Below, in pieces: positions 33,361-40,472 of a stretch of DNA of 64,000 nucleotides. Origin of the DNA: [Clostridium] methylpentosum DSM 5476 (GTDB taxonomy: Bacteria; Bacillota; Clostridia; Oscillospirales; Ruminococcaceae); the NCBI GenBank assembly GCA_000158655.1, contig EQ973344.1, positions 923,752 to 987,751 of the forward strand, given 5' to 3'. Position numbers and translations under genes: made by a program. The notes beneath the pieces were generated by a model, which was not told the DNA's origin, did not search any database, and saw nothing but the letters and a program-made list of their open reading frames with translations. How positions within the stretch are numbered: position 1 is the first letter of the stretch; the number at the start of each line of letters is the position of its first letter.

Positions 33361-35290
33361 ATATGCACTGCTCGGCAATCCCAACTGCGGAAAAACCATG
33401 CTCTTCAACGCTCTGACCGGGAGCAACCAGTATGTGGGCAACTGGCCGGGGGTAACTGTAGAGCGCAAGGAAGGACGGGTGAAGGGATACAAAAACATCC
33501 TTTTGGCCGACCTGCCTGGCATCTACTCCCTTTCCTCCTATTCCCTGGAGGAAAAAATCAGCCGGGATTTCATTCTCAAGGAGCGCCCCGACGTCATCAT
33601 CGATATTGTGGATGGGACCAACCTTGAGCGCAACCTCTACCTGACGTTGCAGGCGATCGAAACAGAGGTGCCGGTGGTCGTGGCCGTCAACATGATGGAC
33701 GAGGTGCGCAAGCGGGGGGACCGGCTTGACTGCGCCCGCCTGTCCGCACTGCTCGGAGTTCCCGTTGTTCCGATCTCGGCGAAAAAAAAGGAAAACCTGG
33801 ATCACCTGCTGCGGGAAGCAGAAAAAGCCTCGGGGCGCAAAACAACTCCTCCCTCCTATGGAATCGAGCTCGACAGCGCCCTCAACGCCATCCAACGGGC
33901 TGCGCGCTGCTCCCGATGCGAGGCGGTGGGAATTTTTGAAGGAGCTCCGCCCCCCTGTAACCTCGACCGGATGCTCGCCCCATTCGGGGAGGCTCAGGAG
34001 CGGCAGATCCAGCTCGCTTCGGCGCGCTACGAAAAAATCGCCTCCATTATCAATGAATCTTTTCATCCACGCCGCAGGCGGGGCGCCTCGGCTGCAGAAC
34101 GGATCGACCGGTTTGCACTGAACAAATATTTGGGGTACCCGCTCTTTCTCGGCGTGATGCTCCTCATCTTCCTGCTCACCTTTGAGACGGTGGGCAAAGC
34201 ACTACAGGAAGGTGTGGAGTGGCTGTTTCAGGGCGTCCTCTCCCCACTGGCGGCAAATCTGCTGTCCCGGCTCGGGGCGCCGCAGTGGGCGGACAGCCTG
34301 GTTGTGGACGGCATTCTGGGCGGAGTCGGCTCGGTGCTCTCGTTTGTCCCAGTGATCGTGCTGCTTTTCTTCTTCCTCTCCTTGCTCGAGGACAGCGGAT
34401 ACATGGCGCGCGCCGCTTTCCTCATGGATCGGCTGCTGGGAAAAATCGGCCTGTCCGGCCGCTCGTTTATTCCGATGATGATGGGGTTCGGCTGTTCGGT
34501 TCCCGCAATCCTCGCCGCCCGCACCATGGAGAGCGAGCGCGACCGCAGGCTGACCATCCTGCTCATTCCCTTTATGTCCTGCGGGGCAAAGCTCCCAGTC
34601 TATGCGCTGTTCACCGCGGCATTTTTTCCGCGCCACCAGGCGCTCATCATCTTTGGGATGTATCTGTTCGGGATGGCAGTCGCGGTACTCGCAGGGCTGA
34701 TTCTGAGCAAGACGGTATTCCGGGGACAGAAGGCGCCCTTTTTGCTCGAGCTCCCGCCCTACCGCCTCCCCTCCCTCACGGGCACCCTCCGACTGACCTG
34801 GGACAAGGCGAAGGATTTTCTCACCCGCGCAGGAACTCTGATTCTCGGGATGACGGTGCTGCTCTGGTTTCTGCAGCAGTTCAGCCTCAGTATCCAGCCG
34901 GTTTCAGACAGTGCGCAGAGCATCCTCGCGAACATCGGCAGGTGGATCGCCCCCCTGTTCGTCCCCCTCGGCTTCGGCACCTGGCAGGCCGCTGTGTCGG
35001 TCCTCTCGGGGTTTGTGGCCAAAGAGGCGGTGGTCTCCACCATGGCGGTACTCTATGGAGCCGACGCCTCGGGGTCTCTCATCGATCGGGTGCAGCAGGT
35101 GTTTTCCCCTGCTGCCGCCTGCTCAATGATGGTGTTTCTCCTGCTCTGCGCCCCCTGTATGGCAGCGTGCGCGGCGATCAAACGGGAGATGAACAGCCTC
35201 AAGTGGACGCTCTCAACCTATCTGTTCCAAATCGGCACCGCCTATTTCTGCGCGCTGCTTGTCTATCAAGTCGGCCGCATCTTTCTTTAA
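33350..35290 (+). CDS. feoB: Ferrous iron transporter FeoB (first copy)
   Basis: This 646-residue protein has an N-terminal G domain with G1 GNPNCGKT, G3 DLPG and G4 NMMD. A short linker region contains SRCEAVGIF. The membrane part has two Gate motifs: FVPVIVLLFFFLSLLEDSGY with GFGCSVPAILAARTM, and FVAKEAVVSTMAVLYG. PFMSCGAKLPVYALF is the conserved cysteine-containing helix. It moves Fe2+ across the membrane. The internal start MGSKYALLG is chosen by alignment and by AAGGGG upstream. Confidence 0.94.
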   Translation: MGSKYALLGNPNCGKTMLFNALTGSNQYVGNWPGVTVERKEGRVKGYKNILLADLPGIYSLSSYSLEEKISRDFILKERPDVIIDIVDGTNLERNLYLTLQAIETEVPVVVAVNMMDEVRKRGDRLDCARLSALLGVPVVPISAKKKENLDHLLREAEKASGRKTTPPSYGIELDSALNAIQRAARCSRCEAVGIFEGAPPPCNLDRMLAPFGEAQERQIQLASARYEKIASIINESFHPRRRRGASAAERIDRFALNKYLGYPLFLGVMLLIFLLTFETVGKALQEGVEWLFQGVLSPLAANLLSRLGAPQWADSLVVDGILGGVGSVLSFVPVIVLLFFFLSLLEDSGYMARAAFLMDRLLGKIGLSGRSFIPMMMGFGCSVPAILAARTMESERDRRLTILLIPFMSCGAKLPVYALFTAAFFPRHQALIIFGMYLFGMAVAVLAGLILSKTVFRGQKAPFLLELPPYRLPSLTGTLRLTWDKAKDFLTRAGTLILGMTVLLWFLQQFSLSIQPVSDSAQSILANIGRWIAPLFVPLGFGTWQAAVSVLSGFVAKEAVVSTMAVLYGADASGSLIDRVQQVFSPAAACSMMVFLLLCAPCMAACAAIKREMNSLKWTLSTYLFQIGTAYFCALLVYQVGRIFL

Positions 35291-35852
35291 CATCCAGCCC
35301 GTGTTCGCGTATCGTGAGCGTGCAATGGCGCGGAACCCCGTATTCTATTCCAACTACTGATTCGCTTTTCTGATCCGATTCGTCCCTAAAACGGGTAGGA
35401 TTTGTGCGGTTCGCGCTGTTCCGTCCGCTTCCAGTCCCCCGTTCTCCGAGCTGAACTGCCGTTCCAGCGTTTGTATCCTACCTGTGGAAACAAGGTATTC
35501 CCTTGGTGCCGCTCGCCCACGCCTGTGTCTGATTGCTGCTTGTCCTTCAAAACTGAGACTGCGTGCACAAAACTATGCTACATACACCTCCCTCCTAATT
35601 CCCCTATGAACAGATAGTTTGCACAGACCTAGAAGGTACATTCCTCAAGGAAAATCGTTTAGGAACCAGAGGGCCACAAATATCGCAACCCGGATACCGG
35701 CCACATTTGCCTACATTGATTCCTATCCGTTCTAGCGAAAGCTCCCTTTCCTTCAGCAAGCCTTCCACTTCAGCTTTTTCTCTTCCCCCGGTAGAACCGA
35801 GGGTTTTATCAAATGAAAACACAAAAGAAAAACACTTGTTTTTTCCTTCCTC
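35291..35852. other. Intergenic stretch between the two feo operons
   Basis: About 560 bases with only weak open frames on both strands, none with a ribosome site or recognised domain. It may be eroded sequence. No terminator for feoB1 is obvious. Confidence 0.4.
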
Positions 35853-35881
35853 TTGCATTTTCGACGCATTTGGAGTAGAAT
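35853..35881 (+). promoter_or_regulatory. Promoter of feoA2-feoB2
   Basis: TTGCAT and TAGAAT are spaced by 17 bases, about 50 bases upstream of feoA2. Confidence 0.65.
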
Positions 35882-35890
35882 AGAGGCAGA

Positions 35891-35908
35891 TGTTAGCCTA
35901 GGGTAACA
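35891..35908 (+). promoter_or_regulatory. DtxR/IdeR-like operator downstream of the feoA2 promoter
   Basis: TGTTAGCCTAGGGTAACA is an 18-bp palindrome with one mismatched pair. It contains GTTAGCCTA, the centre of the DtxR-family consensus TTAGGTTAGCCTAACCTAA. It lies at about +3 to +20 relative to the predicted transcription start, a repressing position. The regulator is inferred. Confidence 0.5.
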
Positions 35909-35929
35909 ACAGTTTAAAAAGAGGTAGGA

Positions 35930-36160
35930 ATGGAAATGACACTGAATGAATTAAAAATTGGCCAGACCGGACGCATCGTGGCGGTCAACGGAGAGGGCGC
36001 GCTGCGCGGAAGGCTGCTCGACATGGGGCTCACCCCGCACACAGCAGTACTGGTGCGCAAGGTGGCGCCGATGGGTGATCCGATCGAGGTGATGCTCCGG
36101 GGCTATGAACTCACTCTCCGGATCGAGGACGCGAAAAATATTGTGGTGGAGGGCGAGTAA
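35930..36160 (+). CDS. feoA: FeoA-domain ferrous iron transport protein (second copy)
   Basis: This 76-residue protein carries LNELKIGQTGRIVAV, RLLDMGLTPHTAVLVRKVAP and GDPIEVMLRGYELTLR, the complete FeoA domain. GAGGTAGGA precedes the ATG. It lies 3 bases upstream of feoB2. It shares the core motifs with the first FeoA but differs widely elsewhere, so the pair is not a recent duplication. Confidence 0.93.
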   Translation: MEMTLNELKIGQTGRIVAVNGEGALRGRLLDMGLTPHTAVLVRKVAPMGDPIEVMLRGYELTLRIEDAKNIVVEGE

Positions 36161-36163
36161 CGG

Positions 36164-38170
36164 ATGAGATTTGCATTGGCCGGCAATCAGAACTGCGGCA
36201 AGACAACCCTGTTCAACCAGCTTACAGGCTCCAACCAGCACGTCGGTAACTTTCCCGGCGTCACAGTGGACAGCAAGGAGGGGACGATCCGCGGGCACAA
36301 GAACACAAGCGTTGTCGACCTGCCCGGCATCTACTCCCTCTCTCCTTACACCCATGAGGAGATTGTCACGCGTGACTTTCTGCTGCAGCACCACCCGGAC
36401 GGGATCATCAACATTGTCGACGCGACCAACATCGAGCGCAATCTCTACCTGAGTATGCAGCTCATCGAGCTCGGCATCCCGATGGTGATTGCGCTGAACA
36501 TGATGGATGAGGTGCGCTCCAACGGCGGGACGATTAAGATCAGCCAGCTCGAGGAGGAACTCGGCGTGCCGGTGGTGCCGATTTCAGCGAGCAAAAACGA
36601 GGGGGTCGACGAGCTGATCGACCGCGCGATCAAGACGGCGCAGGCAAAGCAGAAGCCAAAGCGGCAGGATTTCTGCTCCGGCGCGGTGCACCGGGCCATC
36701 CATGCGGTCGCCCACTTGATCGAGGACCACGCCGAGCGCATCGGGGTGCCCGCCCGATTTGCCGCGACCAAGCTCGTCGCGGGCGACCAGCCGATGCTCG
36801 ATTCCCTCGGCCTGTCGGACAACGAAAAGGATATGGTGGAGCACAGCGTCACCGAGATGGAGCGGGAGCTCGACACCGACCGCCAGGCAGCGCTCGCGGA
36901 TATGCGCTACAACTTCATCGACAAGCTCGTCGCCGACTCGGTCGTCAAATGCGGCGAGAGCAGAGAGCACGTGCGCAGCGTCAAAATTGACAACATTCTC
37001 ACCCACAAGTATTTCGCCATTCCGATCTTTCTGCTGATCATGCTGCTCATTTTCTGGCTCACCTTCGGGGTAATCGGCAGCGCGCTGAGCGATCTGCTCG
37101 CGGGCGGCATTTCGCTGCTCACCGACGCGGTGAGCTCCGCCCTCACCGCCTATGGCATCAACCCGGTGGTGCACTCGCTGGTCATCGACGGGGTGTTCGC
37201 GGGGGTCGGGTCGGTGCTCTCGTTTATCCCCACCATTGTGGTGCTCTTTTTCTTCCTCTCGCTGCTTGAGGACAGCGGCTACATGGCCCGCGTCGCGTTT
37301 GTCATGGACAAGCTGCTGCGCAAAATCGGCCTTTCGGGGCGCAGCTTTGTGCCGATGCTCATTGGCTTCGGCTGTTCGGTGCCCGCGATCATGGCCACCC
37401 GCACCCTCTCGAGCAAGCGGGATCAAAAGATGACCATCCTGCTCACCCCGTTCATGAGCTGTTCGGCCAAGCTGCCGATTTACGGAATGTTCACTATGGC
37501 GTTTTTCCCCCACTACCGGGCGCTTGTGATGATCTCCCTCTATGTGCTCGGGATGCTCATCGGAATCTTGAGTGGACTGCTCTTTAAAAAGACGATTTTC
37601 CGCGGAAAGCCGGTGCCGTTTGTCATGGAGCTGCCCAACTACCGGCTGCCGAGTCCCAAGAGCGTCGCTCTGCTGCTGTGGGACAAGGCCAAGGACTTTT
37701 TGACCCGCGCGTTTACCGTCATCTTCCTCGCGACCATCATCATCTGGTTTTTCCAGACGTTTGACACTCGGCTCAACGTCGTGGACTCGAGCGCGGACAG
37801 CATGCTCGCGTCAATTGGCCGGTTCATCGCGCCCATCTTCGCCCCCCTCGGCTTTGGGGACTGGCGCGCCTCCACCGCGCTCATCACCGGCTTCACCGCA
37901 AAAGAGGCGGTGATCAGCACCCTCGCGGTGCTCACCGGGACCAACACCGCCGGCCTGCCCGGGGCGCTCACTCAGATTCTCTCTCCCCTCGCCGCCTGTT
38001 CCTTCCTCGTGTTCACCCTGCTCTACACCCCCTGTGTCGCCGCTATCAACGCGGTGCGCCGGGAGATGAACAGCCGGGCGGGCGCGCTCGGGGTCGTTGT
38101 CTATCAAACCGGCGTCGCCTGGCTCGCGGGCTGTCTGGTGTACCAGATCGGCAGCCTGTTCATTCACTAG
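36164..38170 (+). CDS. feoB: Ferrous iron transporter FeoB (second copy)
   Basis: This 668-residue protein is a full FeoB with G domain, helical insert, two Gate regions (FIPTIVVLFFFLSLLEDSGY with GFGCSVPAIMATRTL; FTAKEAVISTLAVLTG) and PFMSCSAKLPIYGMF. The P-loop reads GNQNCGKT instead of the common GNPNxGKT. The internal helical domain is longer than in the first copy. It is followed by the small cysteine-rich partner gene, and a terminator after that. Confidence 0.94.
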   Translation: MRFALAGNQNCGKTTLFNQLTGSNQHVGNFPGVTVDSKEGTIRGHKNTSVVDLPGIYSLSPYTHEEIVTRDFLLQHHPDGIINIVDATNIERNLYLSMQLIELGIPMVIALNMMDEVRSNGGTIKISQLEEELGVPVVPISASKNEGVDELIDRAIKTAQAKQKPKRQDFCSGAVHRAIHAVAHLIEDHAERIGVPARFAATKLVAGDQPMLDSLGLSDNEKDMVEHSVTEMERELDTDRQAALADMRYNFIDKLVADSVVKCGESREHVRSVKIDNILTHKYFAIPIFLLIMLLIFWLTFGVIGSALSDLLAGGISLLTDAVSSALTAYGINPVVHSLVIDGVFAGVGSVLSFIPTIVVLFFFLSLLEDSGYMARVAFVMDKLLRKIGLSGRSFVPMLIGFGCSVPAIMATRTLSSKRDQKMTILLTPFMSCSAKLPIYGMFTMAFFPHYRALVMISLYVLGMLIGILSGLLFKKTIFRGKPVPFVMELPNYRLPSPKSVALLLWDKAKDFLTRAFTVIFLATIIIWFFQTFDTRLNVVDSSADSMLASIGRFIAPIFAPLGFGDWRASTALITGFTAKEAVISTLAVLTGTNTAGLPGALTQILSPLAACSFLVFTLLYTPCVAAINAVRREMNSRAGALGVVVYQTGVAWLAGCLVYQIGSLFIH

Positions 38171-38285
38171 AATCCCCCCGACAGGTGCTGTCATAGAAAC
38201 TGGTTTGCCGCTTTGGCTTGCCCACCGTACGGCTCTCCAAACAACAACCCGCCAGAGCCATTTTTGAAACAAACAGGAGGCTTTT

Positions 38286-38429
38286 ATGCAGATACGCGAC
38301 TACATCCTGCTCGGGGCAATCCTGCTGCTCGCCCTGCTTGCCCTCCGGTTCGCCTGGAAACGGCGCAAGCGCGGCGGGTGTGGCGACTGCTCGGGCTGCT
38401 CCAAAAACTGTTCTCAACGCAAGCAATAA
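38286..38429 (+). CDS. FeoB-associated cysteine-rich membrane protein
   Basis: The product has 47 residues: one membrane helix (about 5-22, YILLGAILLLALLALRFAW), basic KRRKRGG, then CGDCSGCSKNC at the C-terminus. This is the typical form of the small FeoB-associated Cys-rich membrane proteins, which some bacteria use in place of FeoC. AACAGGAGG precedes the ATG. It lies 115 bases after feoB2 and directly before the operon terminator. Confidence 0.88.
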   Translation: MQIRDYILLGAILLLALLALRFAWKRRKRGGCGDCSGCSKNCSQRKQ

Positions 38430-38430
38430 C

Positions 38431-38473
38431 AGAGCCCGCAGCCGGGTATCACCTCCGGCTGCGGGCTCTTTTT
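38431..38473 (+). terminator. Terminator of the second feo operon
   Basis: A 15-bp stem (AGAGCCCGCAGCCGG / CCGGCTGCGGGCTCT) with a 9-base loop is followed by TTTTTC. Its right arm overlaps the last codons of the convergent gene. Confidence 0.9.
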
Positions 38474-39159
38474 CTCTGCTGAAGCTTCCAGTTTGCGGTG
38501 CCGAATTCGGTGAAAAAACGGCCCAGGGCAAGGATGTGTTCGCCGGCCTCCCTCCCCGGCAGGGAAAACCCGCTTTGCTGTGTGTAGAACTGGAGAAGCA
38601 CAACTTGAAACAACCGAATCAGGCTCTCGGAGAGAAATTCCCGGAACACGTCCAGCAGCAGGCGGGGCGCGCCGTCGAGCAACTCCTCGGGCAGGAAATC
38701 TGGGAGCAACCCCAGATGCCGATGGACGATGTCCCGAAGGAAACAGGCGGGTTCAATCCCTTGGAACGCGGGATCGGTGAGAAACCCTTGCAGCAGGCGG
38801 GCTTTTTCCTCCCCGATTTCCAGCGGGACCTCCCGGTCGCTCCCATCCGGCGCGGTGTGGATGTGGAAGGTGTCGAGGCTTGCGCGGTACCGGCGCGCGG
38901 CAGCGCTGAAAAACCGGAGGATATGAGCGCGCCGGGACAAGTCCTCCACATAGTCGAACACTGAGACAACCACCCGGTCCAGCGCCTGGTAATCGTTGGA
39001 CTGCAAAGGATCCTCGCAAACCATCGCCAGCCCCGCCTGCGTTGGATAGAGACAAAGGCAGGAATCGAGTAGCTGACGGACAACAAGCTCCGGCTTTCCG
39101 ACTTGCAAAATTCTTGCTAACTCTCTTTCATTTAAAAAAGTTTCATAAACCGTATTCAT
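38449..39159 (-). CDS. Unknown cytoplasmic protein (236 aa)
   Basis: AGGAGGGG precedes the ATG at good spacing and the frame is intact. The product looks all-helical. The N-terminus NERELARILQVGKPELVVRQ could be a small helix-turn-helix. The middle includes YVEDLSRRAHILRFFSAAAR and the C-terminal half is rich in Leu, Phe and Glu. No cysteine-metal or catalytic motif is evident. It is divergent from an XRE regulator gene and convergent with the feo operon. A TetR- or regulator-like role is only a guess. Confidence 0.65.
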   Translation of the reverse strand: MNTVYETFLNERELARILQVGKPELVVRQLLDSCLCLYPTQAGLAMVCEDPLQSNDYQALDRVVVSVFDYVEDLSRRAHILRFFSAAARRYRASLDTFHIHTAPDGSDREVPLEIGEEKARLLQGFLTDPAFQGIEPACFLRDIVHRHLGLLPDFLPEELLDGAPRLLLDVFREFLSESLIRLFQVVLLQFYTQQSGFSLPGREAGEHILALGRFFTEFGTANWKLQQRKRARSRR

Positions 39160-39308
39160 CAAAATCCCCTCCTTTTAAACCGAAAGATATATGATTCCTC
39201 GCTGTTTAGTCATATCATTTATATATTATAAACCACAAGACTATAAAATGCAATCTCCTGCTCTATAATAATGATAAAATAATCATTTAATTGGAAAGAG
39301 GCGGGATT

Positions 39309-39629
39309 GTGAACAGATTGAAGGAACTCAGGAAGGAATCTTCTTACACGCAGGAGGCAATCGCTGCAAAACTTGGAACCGCTCAAGAGAATATCAGCAA
39401 TTATGAAATCGAGAAGGTTCCCATTCCGGTTGATCTGCTCATTCAGTTCGCACAGTTGTATCACACCTCGACTGATTATATTCTGGGATTATCAAGTGAA
39501 CGGCAAATCGTGAAGTTTGACGCTGACCAGTGGGAACAAGATGTTGCCAAACTGATTGAACTATATCAGCGGCTCCCCAAAAGCAAGCGCAAGGTAATTC
39601 TCGATCTGCTCATCTGCTTAAATCAGTAA
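39309..39629 (+). CDS. XRE-family transcriptional regulator (106 aa)
   Basis: The HTH covers about residues 2-60: NRLKELRKESSYTQEAIAAK, then ENISNYEIEKVPIPVDLLIQ and FAQLYHTSTDYILGLS. The C-terminal 40 residues are helical with a basic end (LPKSKRKVILDLL). The start is GTG after AAAGAGGCGG. It is divergent from the unknown 236-residue gene and probably regulates it or itself. Confidence 0.85.
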   Translation: MNRLKELRKESSYTQEAIAAKLGTAQENISNYEIEKVPIPVDLLIQFAQLYHTSTDYILGLSSERQIVKFDADQWEQDVAKLIELYQRLPKSKRKVILDLLICLNQ

Positions 39630-39744
39630 AGAATCCTTTCATGGAGATATTCCTTCAGTTGTCATGACTGTATTAAAAAACAAATCAAGCCGAATCTGGT
39701 TGCCATTTAGGCGATAATCAGGTTCATTATACTGGGTGTTGACA

Positions 39745-39948
39745 ATGGTCTGTTTAAATATCGAAGAGCTCTTGAAAAAGAATCAGAAAAGCAAATACTG
39801 GCTGGTGAAACAGCTCGACAGCAACTATACCGTAATCAACAACATGATCGCGCACAACACAACCGGCATCAACTTTGAGACCATTGACAAACTGCTCAAC
39901 ATTTTCAACTGCGAGTTTAACGATCTCTTTGTTCAAATGAATGAGTGA
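39745..39948 (+). CDS. Small Cro/C1-type HTH protein (67 aa)
   Basis: The product is essentially a lone helix-turn-helix: NIEELLKKNQKSKYWLVKQL, then NYTVINNMIAHNTTGINFET and IDKLLNIFNCEFNDLF. This is the YozG-type one-domain regulator common in Firmicutes. No clear ribosome site is seen. A TATACT at 39728-39733 would place the transcript start only a few bases before the ATG or an in-frame GTG at 39736, so the message may be leaderless. A terminator follows immediately. Confidence 0.8.
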   Translation: MVCLNIEELLKKNQKSKYWLVKQLDSNYTVINNMIAHNTTGINFETIDKLLNIFNCEFNDLFVQMNE

Positions 39949-39950
39949 GA

Positions 39951-39980
39951 CTCCCGGCAAATCTGCCGGGAGATTTTTTT
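39951..39980 (+). terminator. Terminator after the small HTH gene
   Basis: CTCCCGGCA pairs with TGCCGGGAG around a four-base loop, followed by ATTTTTTT. It begins right after the stop codon. Confidence 0.92.
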
Positions 39981-40001
39981 GCACTTTTTTTCAAAAACCA
40001 C

Positions 40002-40064
40002 TTGCAAAATTCTTTTGAATCGCATATAATAAAACTAACAAATGAACACATGCTCATATGTTAG
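40002..40064 (+). promoter_or_regulatory. Promoter and CadC/ArsR-type operator of the metal-efflux operon
   Basis: TTGCAA and TATAAT are spaced by 17 bases (40002-40030). Directly downstream, 40035-40064 is a 14-2-14 inverted repeat: CTAACAAATGAACA and the reverse complement CTAACATATGAGCA match at 12 of 14 positions. This is the expected layout for an ArsR/SmtB repressor that releases DNA when it binds metal. Confidence 0.8.
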
Positions 40065-40088
40065 TTGAAATAGAAAGAGGGTCGCCCA

Positions 40089-40472
40089 ATGATGTCAGCA
40101 AATTCAAACCAGCTCCTCGACAAATGTGAGGAAACCATTGTCCATGAGGACCATGTCAAACACACGCTCAGCCATATGCCCGACCTGGATACCCTGTTTT
40201 CCCTCGCAGAATTTTTTAAGGTGTTCGGCGACACCACACGCATCCGCATCATCTGCGCGCTGTTTGAAGACGAACTCTGCGTCTGCGACATCGCCGAGGT
40301 CGTGGGGATGGGCCAGTCGGCGGTTTCCCACCAGCTCCGGCTGCTGCGCGCGGCAAAGCTCGTGCGGGTGCGGCGTGAGGGGAAATCTTCCTTTTATTCG
40401 CTCGACGACGAGCATGTCCGCAAAATCTTTGAAATGGGATTGTGTCATGTAGAGGAGGAACAGCATGGTTAA
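40089..40472 (+). CDS. ArsR/SmtB-family metal-sensing repressor, CadC-like
   Basis: This 127-residue repressor has the winged helix in LAEFFKVFGDTTRIRIICAL and VGMGQSAVSHQLRLLRAAKL. ELCVCDIAEV holds the alpha-3 cysteine pair used by CadC for Cd, Pb or Bi, with an N-terminal Cys (DKCEE) as possible further ligand. The C-terminal helix also carries the alpha-5 zinc pattern (DEH, then H ten residues later, then E). Both sensor sites may therefore exist. GAGGG precedes the ATG. It overlaps the ATPase gene by 8 bases. Confidence 0.92.
   Translation: MMSANSNQLLDKCEETIVHEDHVKHTLSHMPDLDTLFSLAEFFKVFGDTTRIRIICALFEDELCVCDIAEVVGMGQSAVSHQLRLLRAAKLVRVRREGKSSFYSLDDEHVRKIFEMGLCHVEEEQHG

Noticed and set aside
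35604-35858. 84-codon minus-strand frame between the feo operons
   Set aside because: It has no ribosome site and no recognisable domain, and its start lies within the feoA2 promoter.
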